Source of the DNA: Flavobacterium sp. SUN046
Lineage (GTDB): Bacteria; Bacteroidota; Bacteroidia; Flavobacteriales; Flavobacteriaceae
DNA length: 64,000 nt
Assembly: GCF_028867965.1 (NCBI RefSeq)
Contig: NZ_JAPQNT010000003.1
Span: forward strand, 62,001-126,000
Direction: 5' to 3'
In this document: piece after piece, positions 15,684-25,475 of the stretch
Position numbering within the stretch: the stretch's first letter is position 1
Layout: the number at the start of each line of letters is the position of its first letter
Position numbers and translations under genes: made by a program
The notes under the pieces: generated by a model
What the model was told of the DNA's origin: nothing
Databases searched by the model: none
The model's input: only the letters and a program-made list of their open reading frames with translations

Positions 15684-16609
15684 TGAATTTAGAAACAACT
15701 CATTTAATTGAAGAATTAGATAAAAAATTTGATGAAATAAATCAAAAAACCGAAACACATCTTGAAGGTTTACTTTGGTCAAAACCAATTACCTATTGGG
15801 ATTATATTCAAACCGATGCATTGTTAAATTTGCAAACTCAAAGAACAACTTTGCCAGATGAAATGGTTTTTATAATGTATCATCAAGTAAATGAATTGTT
15901 ATTCAAGATGATTTTGTGGGAAATTAAACAAGTTTGCCACACTGAAAAACCTAATACTAGTTTTTTTGCCGAAAGATTAATGCGAATCAGTCGCTATTTT
16001 GATATGCTAACTACATCTTTCGATATTATGGGTAATGGCATGGAAGTGGAACAATACATGAAATTCAGAAACACATTAACTCCAGCAAGTGGTTTTCAAA
16101 GTGCTCAGTATAGATTAATTGAATTTTCATCTACAGATTTAATTAATTTAATAGATTATCGCTTTAGAGCAACAATTGATAGAGACACACCTTATTCTCA
16201 TGCGTTTGAACATTTGTATTGGCAAGCAGCAGGAAAAGACTATAAAACAGGCGAAAAGTCTTATTTGATTCTTGAATTTGAGAGAAAATATAAAGACGTT
16301 TTTTTGCGATATATGCAAGAATACAACACGATAAACATTTGGCAAAAATTCAAAGAATTACCTCTTGAAGATCAACAAAATGAAACTTTAGTTGCAGCAA
16401 TGCGCCATTATGACAAAACGGTAAATATTACTTGGGTAATGGGTCATTTAAATACAGCAAAAAAATATATTGAAAGTGGTCAAGGCTCAGGTGAAGCAAC
16501 CGGCGGAAGTGATTGGAAGAAATACATGCATCCAAAATACCAACGAAGAATATTTTTTCCTGAACTTTGGAGCGAAGAAGAATTGAAAAATTGGGGTGAA
16601 GATTGTTAA
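15683..16609 (+). CDS. kynA: Tryptophan 2,3-dioxygenase
   Basis: Cytoplasmic haem enzyme that oxidises L-tryptophan to N-formylkynurenine, first step of the kynurenine route. Length 308 residues. Characteristic features are YHQVNELLFKMI (66-77, active-site His67) and WVMGHLNTAKKYI (251-263), where His255 is the probable proximal haem ligand; EATGGSDWKKYM resembles the substrate loop. No other kynurenine gene is nearby. It overlaps the DUF3108 gene at its start and the M23 peptidase frame at its end, so the three genes are tightly packed. Confidence 0.94.
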   Translation: MNLETTHLIEELDKKFDEINQKTETHLEGLLWSKPITYWDYIQTDALLNLQTQRTTLPDEMVFIMYHQVNELLFKMILWEIKQVCHTEKPNTSFFAERLMRISRYFDMLTTSFDIMGNGMEVEQYMKFRNTLTPASGFQSAQYRLIEFSSTDLINLIDYRFRATIDRDTPYSHAFEHLYWQAAGKDYKTGEKSYLILEFERKYKDVFLRYMQEYNTINIWQKFKELPLEDQQNETLVAAMRHYDKTVNITWVMGHLNTAKKYIESGQGSGEATGGSDWKKYMHPKYQRRIFFPELWSEEELKNWGEDC

Positions 16610-17850
16610 AGATTAAAAAAAGCATATTGAAAAAAATCGCCATTATTTTATTGGTTTTAATTTCTATATATTCTTGTAAAAAAGCACAAGAAGAATATGT
16701 TATTGAAGCTAGTGAACCTCAAAAGCCAATAGTCGATTTTGGTTTTCACTATGATGATTTTAATGTACATTACGACACTATTCAAAGTCAAGATACTTTT
16801 GAAAGAATACTGAAAAAACAAAATCTTAACGGCAAGAAAGCCTCTGAAATAATTAAAATAATTAAAGATTCTTTTCCAACAAGTGTACGATTTAAAAGGC
16901 CTTACATTTGCCTTCGTTCTAAAGATAAATACAATAAACTTCAATATTTAATATACCAACCCAATCGATTAGATTATTATTTAGTTGATTTAACAGATTC
17001 TATTGTTGGATTTAAAAAATCACGTCCGTTAACGTTTAAAGTGAGAACTGTTGCAGGAGAATTAACAGGTTCGCTTACGCAAACATTACGCAGTTTAAAA
17101 ATTGAGCCAACATTGTCAGGACGATTGACAAAAGTATTTGCATGGTCAATTGACTTTTTCAAATCACGAAAAGGCGATAAATTTGCTTTGAGCTTTACCG
17201 AAAGATACATTAACGATACTATTTATGATGGAGTAGATAGTTTGCGTGCCGCTTATTTTGAATATAAAGGAGAAAAGATTTATGCTTTTCCATTCGTGCA
17301 AGAACGAAATGGAAAAGTAGACTATTATGATGAAAACGGAAAAGCATTGAAAAACTTTTTCCTGAAAGCGCCTTTAAAATTTGTAAATATTACTTCCCGA
17401 TTTTCAAAAAGTAGATTTCATCCGGTACAATTAAAATGGAAAGCCCATAACGGAACCGATTATGCCGCACCAACAGGAACTCCAATTATGACAACCGCTG
17501 CCGGAGTTGTAGAACAAGCAGGTTACACCGCAGGAAACGGAAATTTTGTAAAAGTAAAACACGATAAAACTTATTCGACACAATATTTACACATGTCTAA
17601 AATTCTTGTTCGCCGTGGTCAACGTGTAAAACAAGGCGAAATAATCGGAAAAGTTGGAAGTACTGGTTTGGCAACCGGGCCACACGTGTGCTATCGTTTT
17701 TGGAAAAATGGCGTTCAAATGGATGCTCTAAAACTAAAACTTCCTAATTCTCAAGTTATGGAAGGACGAAATTTACCAAGATTTAAAGAGCAAACACGTT
17801 CTTTAAAACGTGAATTAGACAGCGTTTCCGAAATTAAATTTAAAACGTAA
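16603..17850 (+). CDS. M23-family peptidase lipoprotein
   Basis: Putative envelope-anchored peptidoglycan endopeptidase or regulator (LytM fold), 415 residues. There is no early ATG; TTG at 16603 (overlapping the kynA stop) or TTG at 16627 are the candidates. Either gives a signal peptide ending in the lipobox-like LISIYSC. The C-terminal LytM domain (about 260-375) has the first zinc motif HNGTDYAAP and YLHMSKI. The usual HxH motif is GPHVCYRF here, so the second His is Cys. This variant seems usual for flavobacterial homologues as far as I recall, but it bears on whether the enzyme is active. The N-terminal half is a non-catalytic region with a positive charge excess. Confidence 0.85.
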   Translation: MLKIKKSILKKIAIILLVLISIYSCKKAQEEYVIEASEPQKPIVDFGFHYDDFNVHYDTIQSQDTFERILKKQNLNGKKASEIIKIIKDSFPTSVRFKRPYICLRSKDKYNKLQYLIYQPNRLDYYLVDLTDSIVGFKKSRPLTFKVRTVAGELTGSLTQTLRSLKIEPTLSGRLTKVFAWSIDFFKSRKGDKFALSFTERYINDTIYDGVDSLRAAYFEYKGEKIYAFPFVQERNGKVDYYDENGKALKNFFLKAPLKFVNITSRFSKSRFHPVQLKWKAHNGTDYAAPTGTPIMTTAAGVVEQAGYTAGNGNFVKVKHDKTYSTQYLHMSKILVRRGQRVKQGEIIGKVGSTGLATGPHVCYRFWKNGVQMDALKLKLPNSQVMEGRNLPRFKEQTRSLKRELDSVSEIKFKT

Positions 17851-17913
17851 TTTAACTTTTTACGCTACTACAACGTTTTCAGAGAGTGTTATCCGATAAT
17901 TTTTATAAGCGTG

Positions 17914-17945
17914 TTGTTTTTTCTACAATCTTTTATCTAATTTTG
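17914..17945 (+). promoter_or_regulatory. Putative pgi promoter
   Basis: TTG at 17914-17916 and exact -7 TAATTTTG at 17938-17945, spacing 21, 19 bases before the pgi ATG. A CTACAACGTTTTC motif lies about 45 bases farther upstream. Confidence 0.5.
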
Positions 17946-17964
17946 ACATTCAAAATTTTATAAA

Positions 17965-19605
17965 ATGGCCTTACAAGATACAAATCCAACTTCTACTAAT
18001 TCATGGCAGAATTTGAAAAATCACTTTTCAAAAATGCAAAACAATTCAATTAAAGAAATGTTTGAAAATGATGCAGATAGAGCGGCAAAATTTCACATAC
18101 AATGGAATGATTTTTTAATAGATTATTCTAAAAACAATATCAATCAAGAAACTATAAATTTGCTTTTAAAACTTACAGATGAAGTTAATTTAAAAGACGC
18201 AATTTCTAAATATTTTGATGGTGATATAATCAATCAAACAGAAAATCGTGCGGTGCTTCACACTGCTTTGCGTGCTCCAGAATCTGCAAATGTTTTAGTT
18301 GATGGTAAAAATGTAATTCCTGAAATTTATGCAGTAAAAAGAAGTATTGAAAAATTTACCAATGAGATTGTTTCTGGTGAAAGAAAAGGATTTACAGGAA
18401 AACCATTTACTGATGTAGTTAATATTGGAATTGGCGGTTCAGATTTGGGACCAGCAATGGTTGTAGAAGCGCTTCAATATTATAAAAATCAACTAAATGT
18501 GCATTTTGTATCTAATGTTGACGGTGATCATGTTAACGAAATAATCAAAAAAATAAATCCAGAAACAACATTGTTTGTTATCGTTTCTAAAACATTTACA
18601 ACTCAAGAAACACTTACCAATTCAGAAACTATTAGAAGTTGGTTTTTGAAATCAGCTAAACAAGAAGATGTTGCAAAGCATTTTGTTGCCGTTTCTACAA
18701 ATATTCAAGAGGTTACTGAATTCGGAATCGATTCCAATAACATTTTTCCAATGTGGGATTGGGTTGGTGGACGATTCTCGCTTTGGAGTGCCGTTGGATT
18801 ATCAATTAGTTTAGCTGTTGGATTTGATAATTTTGACAAATTATTGAAAGGCGCCAATCAAATGGATGAACATTTTAAAAACGAATCTTTCGATAAAAAT
18901 ATTCCTGTAATTTTAGCTTTGTTAAGTGTTTGGTACAATAATTTCTTTGGTGCCGAAAGTGAAGCCTTGATTCCGTACACACAATATTTGCAAAAGTTAG
19001 CACCATACTTACAGCAAGGAATTATGGAAAGCAACGGAAAAAGTATTGGTCGTGACGGAAAACCAGTAAACTACCAAACAGGAACTATTATTTGGGGTGA
19101 ACCTGGAACCAATTCACAACACGCCTTTTTTCAATTAATTCATCAAGGAACAAAATTAATTCCGACAGATTTTATTGGATATGTAAAACCTTTATACGGA
19201 AATAAAGACCATCATGACAAGCTAATGTCTAACTTTTTTGCACAAACCGAAGCTTTGTTAAACGGAAAAACTGAAGAGCAAGTTCAAGCGGAATTTGATA
19301 AACAGGGTATTGAAAAATCTAAAGCTGCTTACTTAAAACCTTTTAAAGTTTTCACAGGAAATAAACCTACAAACACCATTTTAATTGATAAACTTACTCC
19401 AGAATCTTTAGGTTCACTTGTAGCTTTGTATGAACACAAAATTTTTGTTCAAGGAATTATCTGGAACATTTTTAGTTATGATCAATGGGGTGTTGAACTT
19501 GGTAAACAATTAGCCAATTCTATTTTAGACGAAATCAACTCTAAAGAAGTTAAAAATCATGATAGTTCTACTGAATTTTTATTGAAATATTTTCTTAAAG
19601 GATAA
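17965..19605 (+). CDS. pgi: Glucose-6-phosphate isomerase
   Basis: Glycolytic enzyme interconverting glucose-6-phosphate and fructose-6-phosphate in the cytoplasm. Length 546 residues, the usual size of the long bacterial form. The sugar-phosphate-binding motif [15 protein letters not shown] and the signature regions [14 protein letters not shown] and [15 protein letters not shown] are clear. The C-terminal signature [14 protein letters not shown] is also present. It is a single-gene unit with its own promoter and a terminator at 19628-19663. Confidence 0.97.
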   Translation: MALQDTNPTSTNSWQNLKNHFSKMQNNSIKEMFENDADRAAKFHIQWNDFLIDYSKNNINQETINLLLKLTDEVNLKDAISKYFDGDIINQTENRAVLHTALRAPESANVLVDGKNVIPEIYAVKRSIEKFTNEIVSGERKGFTGKPFTDVVNIGIGGSDLGPAMVVEALQYYKNQLNVHFVSNVDGDHVNEIIKKINPETTLFVIVSKTFTTQETLTNSETIRSWFLKSAKQEDVAKHFVAVSTNIQEVTEFGIDSNNIFPMWDWVGGRFSLWSAVGLSISLAVGFDNFDKLLKGANQMDEHFKNESFDKNIPVILALLSVWYNNFFGAESEALIPYTQYLQKLAPYLQQGIMESNGKSIGRDGKPVNYQTGTIIWGEPGTNSQHAFFQLIHQGTKLIPTDFIGYVKPLYGNKDHHDKLMSNFFAQTEALLNGKTEEQVQAEFDKQGIEKSKAAYLKPFKVFTGNKPTNTILIDKLTPESLGSLVALYEHKIFVQGIIWNIFSYDQWGVELGKQLANSILDEINSKEVKNHDSSTEFLLKYFLKG

Positions 19606-19627
19606 CTAAATATCAAAAATAAACTAC

Positions 19628-19663
19628 TTAACCTCATTCTTTTTAAAGTTTGAGGTTTTTTTA
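19628..19663 (+). terminator. Terminator after pgi
   Basis: Arms AACCTCA and TGAGGTT around a 14-base loop, then a T-rich run. Confidence 0.65.
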
Positions 19664-19823
19664 TTTTTTTTACTAAAACGTTGTATATAATTTAATAAAA
19701 ATGCACAATAGTCTAAATTGTAAAGAATAACGCAATAAAAAACACTTTATTAACATTCGCTTAACATTTATAAGATATAAAAGTTGGAATTTTGCCAAAA
19801 CAATTTTTAAAAACAAAAACAAG

Positions 19824-22640
19824 ATGAAAAAAGTTAGTATTAATTTATTTTCAATAGTATTTTTACTGATGACAACAGCAATGTTTTCTCAAGGAAAAAT
19901 AAAAGGAACTGTAATAGACAATGAACTAAACGGAAGTTTGCCTGGAGTAAACATTGTAGTTAAAGGTGCCGCAACTGGAGCTTCTACAGACATTGACGGA
20001 AAATTCATTTTAAACACAACCGCTACTTCAGGTCAAGTAGTTGTATCTTATATTGGTTACAAAACACTAACAATTAATTTCACAGTTAAAAGTGGTGAAA
20101 CAGTTGACTTGGGAACTATTAAACTTGCTTCAGATTCAAATCAACTGGATGAAGTAGTTGTTAAAAGTTCAGTAATTGATGTTGCAAAAGATAGAAAAAC
20201 TCCAGTAGCAGTTTCAACTATCAAAGCATCAGAAATTCAACAGAAATTAGGAAATCAAGAGTTTCCAGAAATTCTTAAAAATACACCTTCAGTATATGCG
20301 TCTAAAGCTGGTGGTGGTTTTGGAGATTCAAGAGTTACTATTCGTGGTTTCTCTCAAGAAAATATTGCTGTAATGATTAATGGTGTTCCTGTTAATGATA
20401 TGGAAAACAGTCGTGTTTTTTGGAGCAATTGGGCTGGATTGTCTGATGTTACTTCTGCAATGCAAGTGCAAAGAGGTTTGGGTTCTTCTAAATTAGCAAT
20501 TTCTTCTGTTGGAGGAACTATTAATGTAATCACTAGAACTTCTGACATGAAAGAAGGCGGAGTAGTTTCTGTTGGAACTGCAAACAATAATTACCTTAAA
20601 ACACAAACATCTTATTCAACTGGTAAGATGAAAAACGGTTTGTCTGCTTCTATTTTATTAAGTCAAACAAGAGGTGATGGTTATGTTGATGGAACTAAAT
20701 TTGAAGGTGCTAATTACTTCATCGCTCTAGGTTATGAAATTAATCCTAAACATGATATTCAATTTACATTTACTGGTGCGCCGCAATGGCACAATCAAAG
20801 AGGTACAGCAATTACAGTTGCCGATTACTTAAAATATGGTCAAAATGGTGAGCCAAATATTAAATACAATGCCGATTGGGGATTGTTGAACGGTGTTGAA
20901 AATAACTTTAGAGTTAATTACTACCATAAACCAGTAATGTCTTTAAATTGGGACTATAAAATCTCTGAAAAAACTAAACTATCAACCGTAGTTTATGGCT
21001 CTTGGGGTCGAGGTGGCGGAACTAATGGTGCTGGAAGAATTAGAGGATTAAACTACAATGCAAGCAACTTTAGAAGACCAGACGGATCAATTAATTTTGA
21101 CTTAATTTACGGTTATAATTCAGGTCAAACAGTAAATATTCCTGGTTTAACACCAACAAGTTCTACAAGAACATTAACTAACGGAAACTATTTGAGTAGT
21201 ACAGCTACAGCTAATAATTTAGCTAATGGTATTTCTAAAATATCTTCTATCAATTCACACAATTGGTATGGTGGAGTTGCTAGTTTAAACACTAAATTAA
21301 CAGACAAATTGACTTTAGATTTTGGAGTTGATTTAAGAACTTACAAAGGAATTCACTACCAAAATGTAAGTGACTTATTGGGTTCATCGGCATTCTTAGA
21401 CAACACAACCGTTGCTAACGGAGTTGCATCTAACGGAAATATTAATGATCCAAACAGAGTTTTATACCAAGTTTATGAATCATCACCAAGTATCAATCCG
21501 TTTTTTAATGTTGATCACCAACAAAAAGTTTCTTACAACAATGATGGAAATGTAAATTGGTTAGGCGGATTCACTCAATTAGAATATACTACAGAAAAAC
21601 TTACAGCTTACATTCAAGCAGCAGTTTCTCAACAAGGATTTAAAAGAGTTGATTATTTCAAATATTTAGCTTCTAATGATCTTGCTTCAACACCTTACAA
21701 AAACATTCTTGGTGGAGACGTAAAAGGAGGAATTAACTACAACATTAACAGAAAACATAATGTTTTTGTAAATGCAGGTTATTATTCTAAACAACCATTT
21801 TTTAATGCCGTTTATCCAAATAATGCTTCTTTAGTTAACGGAAATTTAACTAACGAAAAAATTACCGGATTTGAAGCTGGATATGGATTTAGATCTTCAA
21901 GATTCAATGCTAACATAAATTTATACAATACTACTTGGAAAGATAGATACCAACGTTCTAATGATGTTGCTGCAGATAATCCGGGCGGATATTATGATTT
22001 CTCAGGAATTACCGAAGTGCACTCAGGAGTTGAAGTTGACATGAATGCTAAAGTTACCGATAAATTTAAGGTAAACGGAATGTTCTCATTAGGTAGCTGG
22101 GATTACAAAGGAAATAGTGTAAGTAATAGATATGATGTTACTAACAATCCGATTGCTGGTGGAACTGCTACAACTTTATATTTAGATAAAGTAAAAGTTG
22201 GAAACTCTGCTCAATTAACTGCTTCAATTGGTGGTGCTTATGAAATTGTAAAACGAGTAACATTAGATGCAAATTACTTGTACACCGATAAATTATATGC
22301 TAATATTTCTCCTGCAAATTTTGCTACAGAAACCAATAGAGGTTCATTAAAATTGCCAGCTTTTGGTCTAGTTGATGCTGGATTCTCTTATAAAATGTTG
22401 GTCGGAAAAAATAAAGGTGAATCAGTAAACTTTAGAGCTAACGTAAACAATTTATTAGATAAAATTTTCATTGCTGAATCAAGTTCAAATAATCATGTTA
22501 AAACTAGAAGTGAATTCACAACAGATGCATTATATCAAACTTATTTAGATACAAAAACATACAATGGTGTTGACACAAGTAACACAGTTTTCTATGGTTT
22601 TGGTAGAACTTGGAATTTCTCGATGAGCTATAATTTCTAA
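19824..22640 (+). CDS. TonB-dependent receptor with CarboxypepD_reg-like domain
   Basis: Outer-membrane active transporter, 938 residues. Order: signal peptide (MKKVSINLFSIVFLLMTTAMFSQG), CarboxypepD_reg-like beta-sandwich (about 25-105; GTVIDNELNGSLPGVNIVV), a DEVVVKSSVID stretch that may act as TonB box, plug domain (about 125-240; VTIRGFSQENIAVMINGVPV), then a large beta-barrel ending WNFSMSYNF with the terminal aromatic. There is no SusD-like partner next to it, so a glycan system is not indicated; iron, cobalamin or another small ligand are possible but not decidable here. It is monocistronic, ending in a terminator at 22668-22700. Confidence 0.92.
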   Translation: MKKVSINLFSIVFLLMTTAMFSQGKIKGTVIDNELNGSLPGVNIVVKGAATGASTDIDGKFILNTTATSGQVVVSYIGYKTLTINFTVKSGETVDLGTIKLASDSNQLDEVVVKSSVIDVAKDRKTPVAVSTIKASEIQQKLGNQEFPEILKNTPSVYASKAGGGFGDSRVTIRGFSQENIAVMINGVPVNDMENSRVFWSNWAGLSDVTSAMQVQRGLGSSKLAISSVGGTINVITRTSDMKEGGVVSVGTANNNYLKTQTSYSTGKMKNGLSASILLSQTRGDGYVDGTKFEGANYFIALGYEINPKHDIQFTFTGAPQWHNQRGTAITVADYLKYGQNGEPNIKYNADWGLLNGVENNFRVNYYHKPVMSLNWDYKISEKTKLSTVVYGSWGRGGGTNGAGRIRGLNYNASNFRRPDGSINFDLIYGYNSGQTVNIPGLTPTSSTRTLTNGNYLSSTATANNLANGISKISSINSHNWYGGVASLNTKLTDKLTLDFGVDLRTYKGIHYQNVSDLLGSSAFLDNTTVANGVASNGNINDPNRVLYQVYESSPSINPFFNVDHQQKVSYNNDGNVNWLGGFTQLEYTTEKLTAYIQAAVSQQGFKRVDYFKYLASNDLASTPYKNILGGDVKGGINYNINRKHNVFVNAGYYSKQPFFNAVYPNNASLVNGNLTNEKITGFEAGYGFRSSRFNANINLYNTTWKDRYQRSNDVAADNPGGYYDFSGITEVHSGVEVDMNAKVTDKFKVNGMFSLGSWDYKGNSVSNRYDVTNNPIAGGTATTLYLDKVKVGNSAQLTASIGGAYEIVKRVTLDANYLYTDKLYANISPANFATETNRGSLKLPAFGLVDAGFSYKMLVGKNKGESVNFRANVNNLLDKIFIAESSSNNHVKTRSEFTTDALYQTYLDTKTYNGVDTSNTVFYGFGRTWNFSMSYNF

Positions 22641-22667
22641 GAAATAAACAATTTATAATTATTCCTT

Positions 22668-22700
22668 AAACCTCATTCTTTAGCGAATGAGGTTTTTTTT
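22668..22700 (+). terminator. Terminator after the TonB receptor
   Basis: Stem AAACCTCATTC with GAATGAGGTTT, loop TTTAGC, eight T. Confidence 0.85.
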
Positions 22701-22715
22701 ATTCTTTTTTTTCTA

Positions 22716-22723
22716 TATATTTG
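22716..22723 (+). promoter_or_regulatory. Putative -7 element for the small membrane protein
   Basis: TATATTTG, an exact match, 22 bases before the ATG at 22746. Confidence 0.45.
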
Positions 22724-22745
22724 TTAAATCAAAAACTAAAACTTC

Positions 22746-23168
22746 ATGTATCATTTTATTCAAAAATTCCATTCAGGTTGGGCTTATCTAGCACTTTTAT
22801 TGTTATTTGTTGCATCAATTAATTCATTAGTAGGATATTTAAAGAAAAAAGAGTTTACACCAAAAGATAGAAAAATAGCTTTATTTGCTTTGATTGCAAT
22901 GCACATTCAATTGGTAGTTGGATTAATTTTATATTTTGTTTCTCCTTACGGAAAAGAAAGTTTTGGTTTAATGCATGATGCCGATTTAAGATTAACATCA
23001 CTAGAACATCCGTTAGTAAATATAATAGCAATTGTTTTTATAACTATAGGATGGTCAAGACATAAAAAAGCCGCTACAAGCGAAGCCAAATTCAAAGCAT
23101 TGTATTTACCCTATATTATCGGACTACTTTTAGTGCTTTCTAGAATACCATGGAAATTATGGTTTTAA
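22746..23168 (+). CDS. Small four-helix membrane protein, cytochrome-b-like
   Basis: A 140-residue protein with four predicted membrane helices: about 11-31, 45-68, 88-105 and 115-135. Histidines occur near helix starts (KFHSGWAYLAL), inside helix 2 (AMHIQLVVGLILYF) and before helix 3 (LEHPLVNIIAIV), a spacing that would suit haem binding; this is inference. Homologues in flavobacteria are usually listed as hypothetical or cytochrome B-like proteins. It stands alone between two terminators, with its own -7 element. I do not assign a function. Confidence 0.7.
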   Translation: MYHFIQKFHSGWAYLALLLLFVASINSLVGYLKKKEFTPKDRKIALFALIAMHIQLVVGLILYFVSPYGKESFGLMHDADLRLTSLEHPLVNIIAIVFITIGWSRHKKAATSEAKFKALYLPYIIGLLLVLSRIPWKLWF

Positions 23169-23174
23169 TAAATT

Positions 23175-23197
23175 AAAGTCCTAATTAGGACTTTTTT
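23175..23197 (+). terminator. Terminator after the small membrane protein
   Basis: Perfect 20-base palindrome AAAGTCCTAATTAGGACTTT followed by more T; the stem has little or no loop. Confidence 0.65.
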
Positions 23198-23242
23198 AGC
23201 TTTGTAAAACTAATTCTACAAACCTTAATTTCTAAAAGGCAT

Positions 23243-23250
23243 TACTTTTG
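23243..23250 (+). promoter_or_regulatory. Putative -7 element for the RlpA-like gene
   Basis: TACTTTTG, exact match, 25 bases before the ATG at 23276. No clear -33. Confidence 0.45.
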
Positions 23251-23275
23251 TTAAATCAATTTCAAATTAAAAAAA

Positions 23276-23770
23276 ATGAAAAGAAGTGTATCAATATTGG
23301 TTTTTGTTTTAATAGCACTTTTAGCTGGAACTACATTTGTAGCACAAACAGTAAATGCAGAAAAACAAGATTCAAAGAAAAGAAGCAAAGACACAATTTT
23401 AAAGACTAAAAAAGAAATACAAGAAATTACTATTACCGATACAATTGTTGAATACAAAGGAAAATTTAAACCTTTTAAAAAAAGTGCTCACGCCTCTTAC
23501 TATGCCGATAAATTTCACGGTAGAAGAACTGCAAGCGGTAAACTTTATGATAAAACTAAATTAACAGCAGCTCACAAAACATTGCCTTTTGGAACTAAAA
23601 TTAGAGTTACTAATGAATCCAACGGAAAATCAGTTGTAGTTGAGATTACCGATCGAGGTCCATTTGTAAGAGGAAGAGAAATTGATTTATCTAGGAAAGC
23701 TTTTTTTAACATTGCATCAAGTAGTGGCGCAGGATACATAAAAGTTACCTTAGAGATTTTGCAAAAATAA
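23276..23770 (+). CDS. RlpA-like double-psi beta-barrel protein
   Basis: Exported protein of 164 residues. A signal peptide (about 1-28, ending TVNAEK) precedes a charged linker (about 29-70). The C-terminal double-psi beta-barrel of the RlpA type (about 72-160) shows ASYYADKFHGRRTASG, LPFGTKIRVTN, and the conserved DRGPFVRGREIDLS, whose Asp corresponds to the catalytic-site Asp of lytic transglycosylases of this fold. There is no lipobox and no SPOR domain, unlike E. coli RlpA. A role in peptidoglycan remodelling is inferred from the fold. It abuts the convergent CYTH gene with no gap. Confidence 0.87.
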   Translation: MKRSVSILVFVLIALLAGTTFVAQTVNAEKQDSKKRSKDTILKTKKEIQEITITDTIVEYKGKFKPFKKSAHASYYADKFHGRRTASGKLYDKTKLTAAHKTLPFGTKIRVTNESNGKSVVVEITDRGPFVRGREIDLSRKAFFNIASSSGAGYIKVTLEILQK

Positions 23771-24238
23771 TCACCAATTTTTAAACGGATTTAAACTAAT
23801 ATAAGAATTATAATAACGTTGATCACCAGTAACTTCTTTCCCTAACCAAGTAGGTTTTTCAATAGTTTCATGTTCGTTTTTAAGTTCAATTTCGGCCATA
23901 AATAAGCCTTCGTTTTCGCCGTGAAATTCATCAATTTCAATTACATGATTTCCTGATTTTACTTCATAACGTGTTTTTTCAATCACACCTTTTTCACATA
24001 GTGCTAGTAATTTTTTAGCATCTTCAAGTGCAATTTCTTGTTCCCATTCTAATCGTGAAGTGCCACTTTCATTACCAATTCCTTTAATTGTTAAATAGCC
24101 TTTATCGCCTTTTATTCTTATTCTAACAGTTCGTTCAGGATTAGAATTAAGATAGCCTTGAGCTATATGATTTTGTGCAAAAGCTTCTTTCTTAAAATCT
24201 AAAGAAGTTACTAAATATTTTCGTTCAATTTCTATCAT
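23771..24238 (-). CDS. CYTH domain protein
   Basis: About 155 residues, the single-domain CYTH (triphosphate tunnel metalloenzyme) form. The family signature EIERKYLV is at the very N-terminus when the ATG at 24238 is used; an ATG four codons earlier (24250) is also in frame but less usual. Alternating charged strands follow: ERTVRIRIKGDKGYLTIKG, EWEQEI, KTRYEVK, IEIDEFHGENEGLFMAEIEL, all consistent with an eight-strand tunnel binding polyphosphate and metal. Bacterial members hydrolyse triphosphate or have unknown substrates. The gene is divergent from dinB and convergent with the RlpA-like gene. Confidence 0.88.
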   Translation of the reverse strand: MIEIERKYLVTSLDFKKEAFAQNHIAQGYLNSNPERTVRIRIKGDKGYLTIKGIGNESGTSRLEWEQEIALEDAKKLLALCEKGVIEKTRYEVKSGNHVIEIDEFHGENEGLFMAEIELKNEHETIEKPTWLGKEVTGDQRYYNSYISLNPFKNW

Positions 24239-24323
24239 TTGTAAAGTCATTACGATGTTCTAGAAAATCGTATTAATGAAAACAAAAATACTTTAATTTA
24301 AGTCAAATTAATAAAATCCTGTT

Positions 24324-24331
24324 TAAATTTG
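24324..24331 (+). promoter_or_regulatory. Putative -7 element for dinB
   Basis: TAAATTTG, exact match, ending only four bases before the GTG start of dinB, so transcription would begin at or next to the start codon. Confidence 0.4.
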
Positions 24332-24335
24332 TGTT

Positions 24336-25418
24336 GTGTCAAACGAAATTAAATTGCGAAAAATTATTCATGTAGATATGGATGCCTTTTACGCTTCTGT
24401 CGAGCAAATGGATAATCCCGAACTCAAAGGAAAACCATTAGCTGTAGGCGGAAGTGAAGTGCGTGGCGTAGTTTCGGCAGCAAGTTATGAAGCCAGAAAA
24501 TTCGGTGTAAGAAGCGCTATGAGTGGCGTTCAGGCTAAAAGAAATTGCCCTGATTTAATTTTTGTTCGACCAAGATTTGACCGTTATAAAGAGATTTCCA
24601 ATAAAATAAGGAAAATATTTTATGATTATACCGATTTGGTCGAACCACTTTCGCTTGACGAAGCTTATTTGGATGTTACGCAAAACAAAAAAGGAAATCC
24701 CAGTGCATCATTACTAGCCCAAGAAATTAGAAAACGAATTTTTGATGAAGTCGGATTAACAGCTTCTGCAGGAATTTCAGTAAATAAATTTGTTGCCAAA
24801 ATAGCAAGCGATTACAATAAACCTAACGGACAAAAAACGGTAAATCCAGATGAAGTTGTGCTTTTTTTAGAACAATTAGACATTAAAAAATTCTACGGAA
24901 TTGGAAAAGTTACCACCGAAAAAATGTACCAACACGGAATTTTCACTGGTAAAGATTTAAAAACTAAAACCAAAGAATATTTAGAACAACATTTTGGTAA
25001 AAGTGGCGGATTTTATTATAACATAGTTCGTGGCATTCACAATAGCGAAGTAAAACCCAATCGAATTTCTAAATCGGTTGCTGCCGAGCACACATTTAAT
25101 GAAAATTTAACTTCTGAAATTTACATGCAAGAACGATTAGAACAAATTGCTGCTGAACTTGAAAAACGATTAAAAAAATACAATATTTCGGGCAAAACAG
25201 TAACATTAAAAATAAAATACAGCGATTTTACAACCCAAACAAGAAGTAAAACATTACCTTATTTTATTTCTGATAAAGGATTGCTTTATGAAACAGCAAA
25301 AGAATTATTGTACCAAGAACGCATGAAAGATTCTGTGCGATTACTCGGAATTTCATTAAATAATTTAAATACCGAAATAAAAAAAACGGTTGTTGTACAG
25401 TTGCGATTTGATTTTTAA
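24336..25418 (+). CDS. dinB: DNA polymerase IV
   Basis: Y-family translesion polymerase, 360 residues. The GTG at 24336 is the only start that keeps the first catalytic motif: SNEIKLRKIIHVDMDAFYASVEQ lies directly after it, and the metal-binding Asp is in HVDMD. The second acidic pair is in PLSLDEAYLDVT. Helix-hairpin-helix thumb (KKFYGIGKVTTEKM) and the little-finger domain (about 235-350) follow. No beta-clamp motif is obvious at the C-terminus (VVVQLRFDF is a candidate). A -7 element right before the start suggests a leaderless transcript. Confidence 0.95.
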   Translation: MSNEIKLRKIIHVDMDAFYASVEQMDNPELKGKPLAVGGSEVRGVVSAASYEARKFGVRSAMSGVQAKRNCPDLIFVRPRFDRYKEISNKIRKIFYDYTDLVEPLSLDEAYLDVTQNKKGNPSASLLAQEIRKRIFDEVGLTASAGISVNKFVAKIASDYNKPNGQKTVNPDEVVLFLEQLDIKKFYGIGKVTTEKMYQHGIFTGKDLKTKTKEYLEQHFGKSGGFYYNIVRGIHNSEVKPNRISKSVAAEHTFNENLTSEIYMQERLEQIAAELEKRLKKYNISGKTVTLKIKYSDFTTQTRSKTLPYFISDKGLLYETAKELLYQERMKDSVRLLGISLNNLNTEIKKTVVVQLRFDF

Positions 25419-25475
25419 AGAAGTTCAACAAAAGTTAATTTTACTTTTAAACATTCTCACAATCTAATTTCCGAT

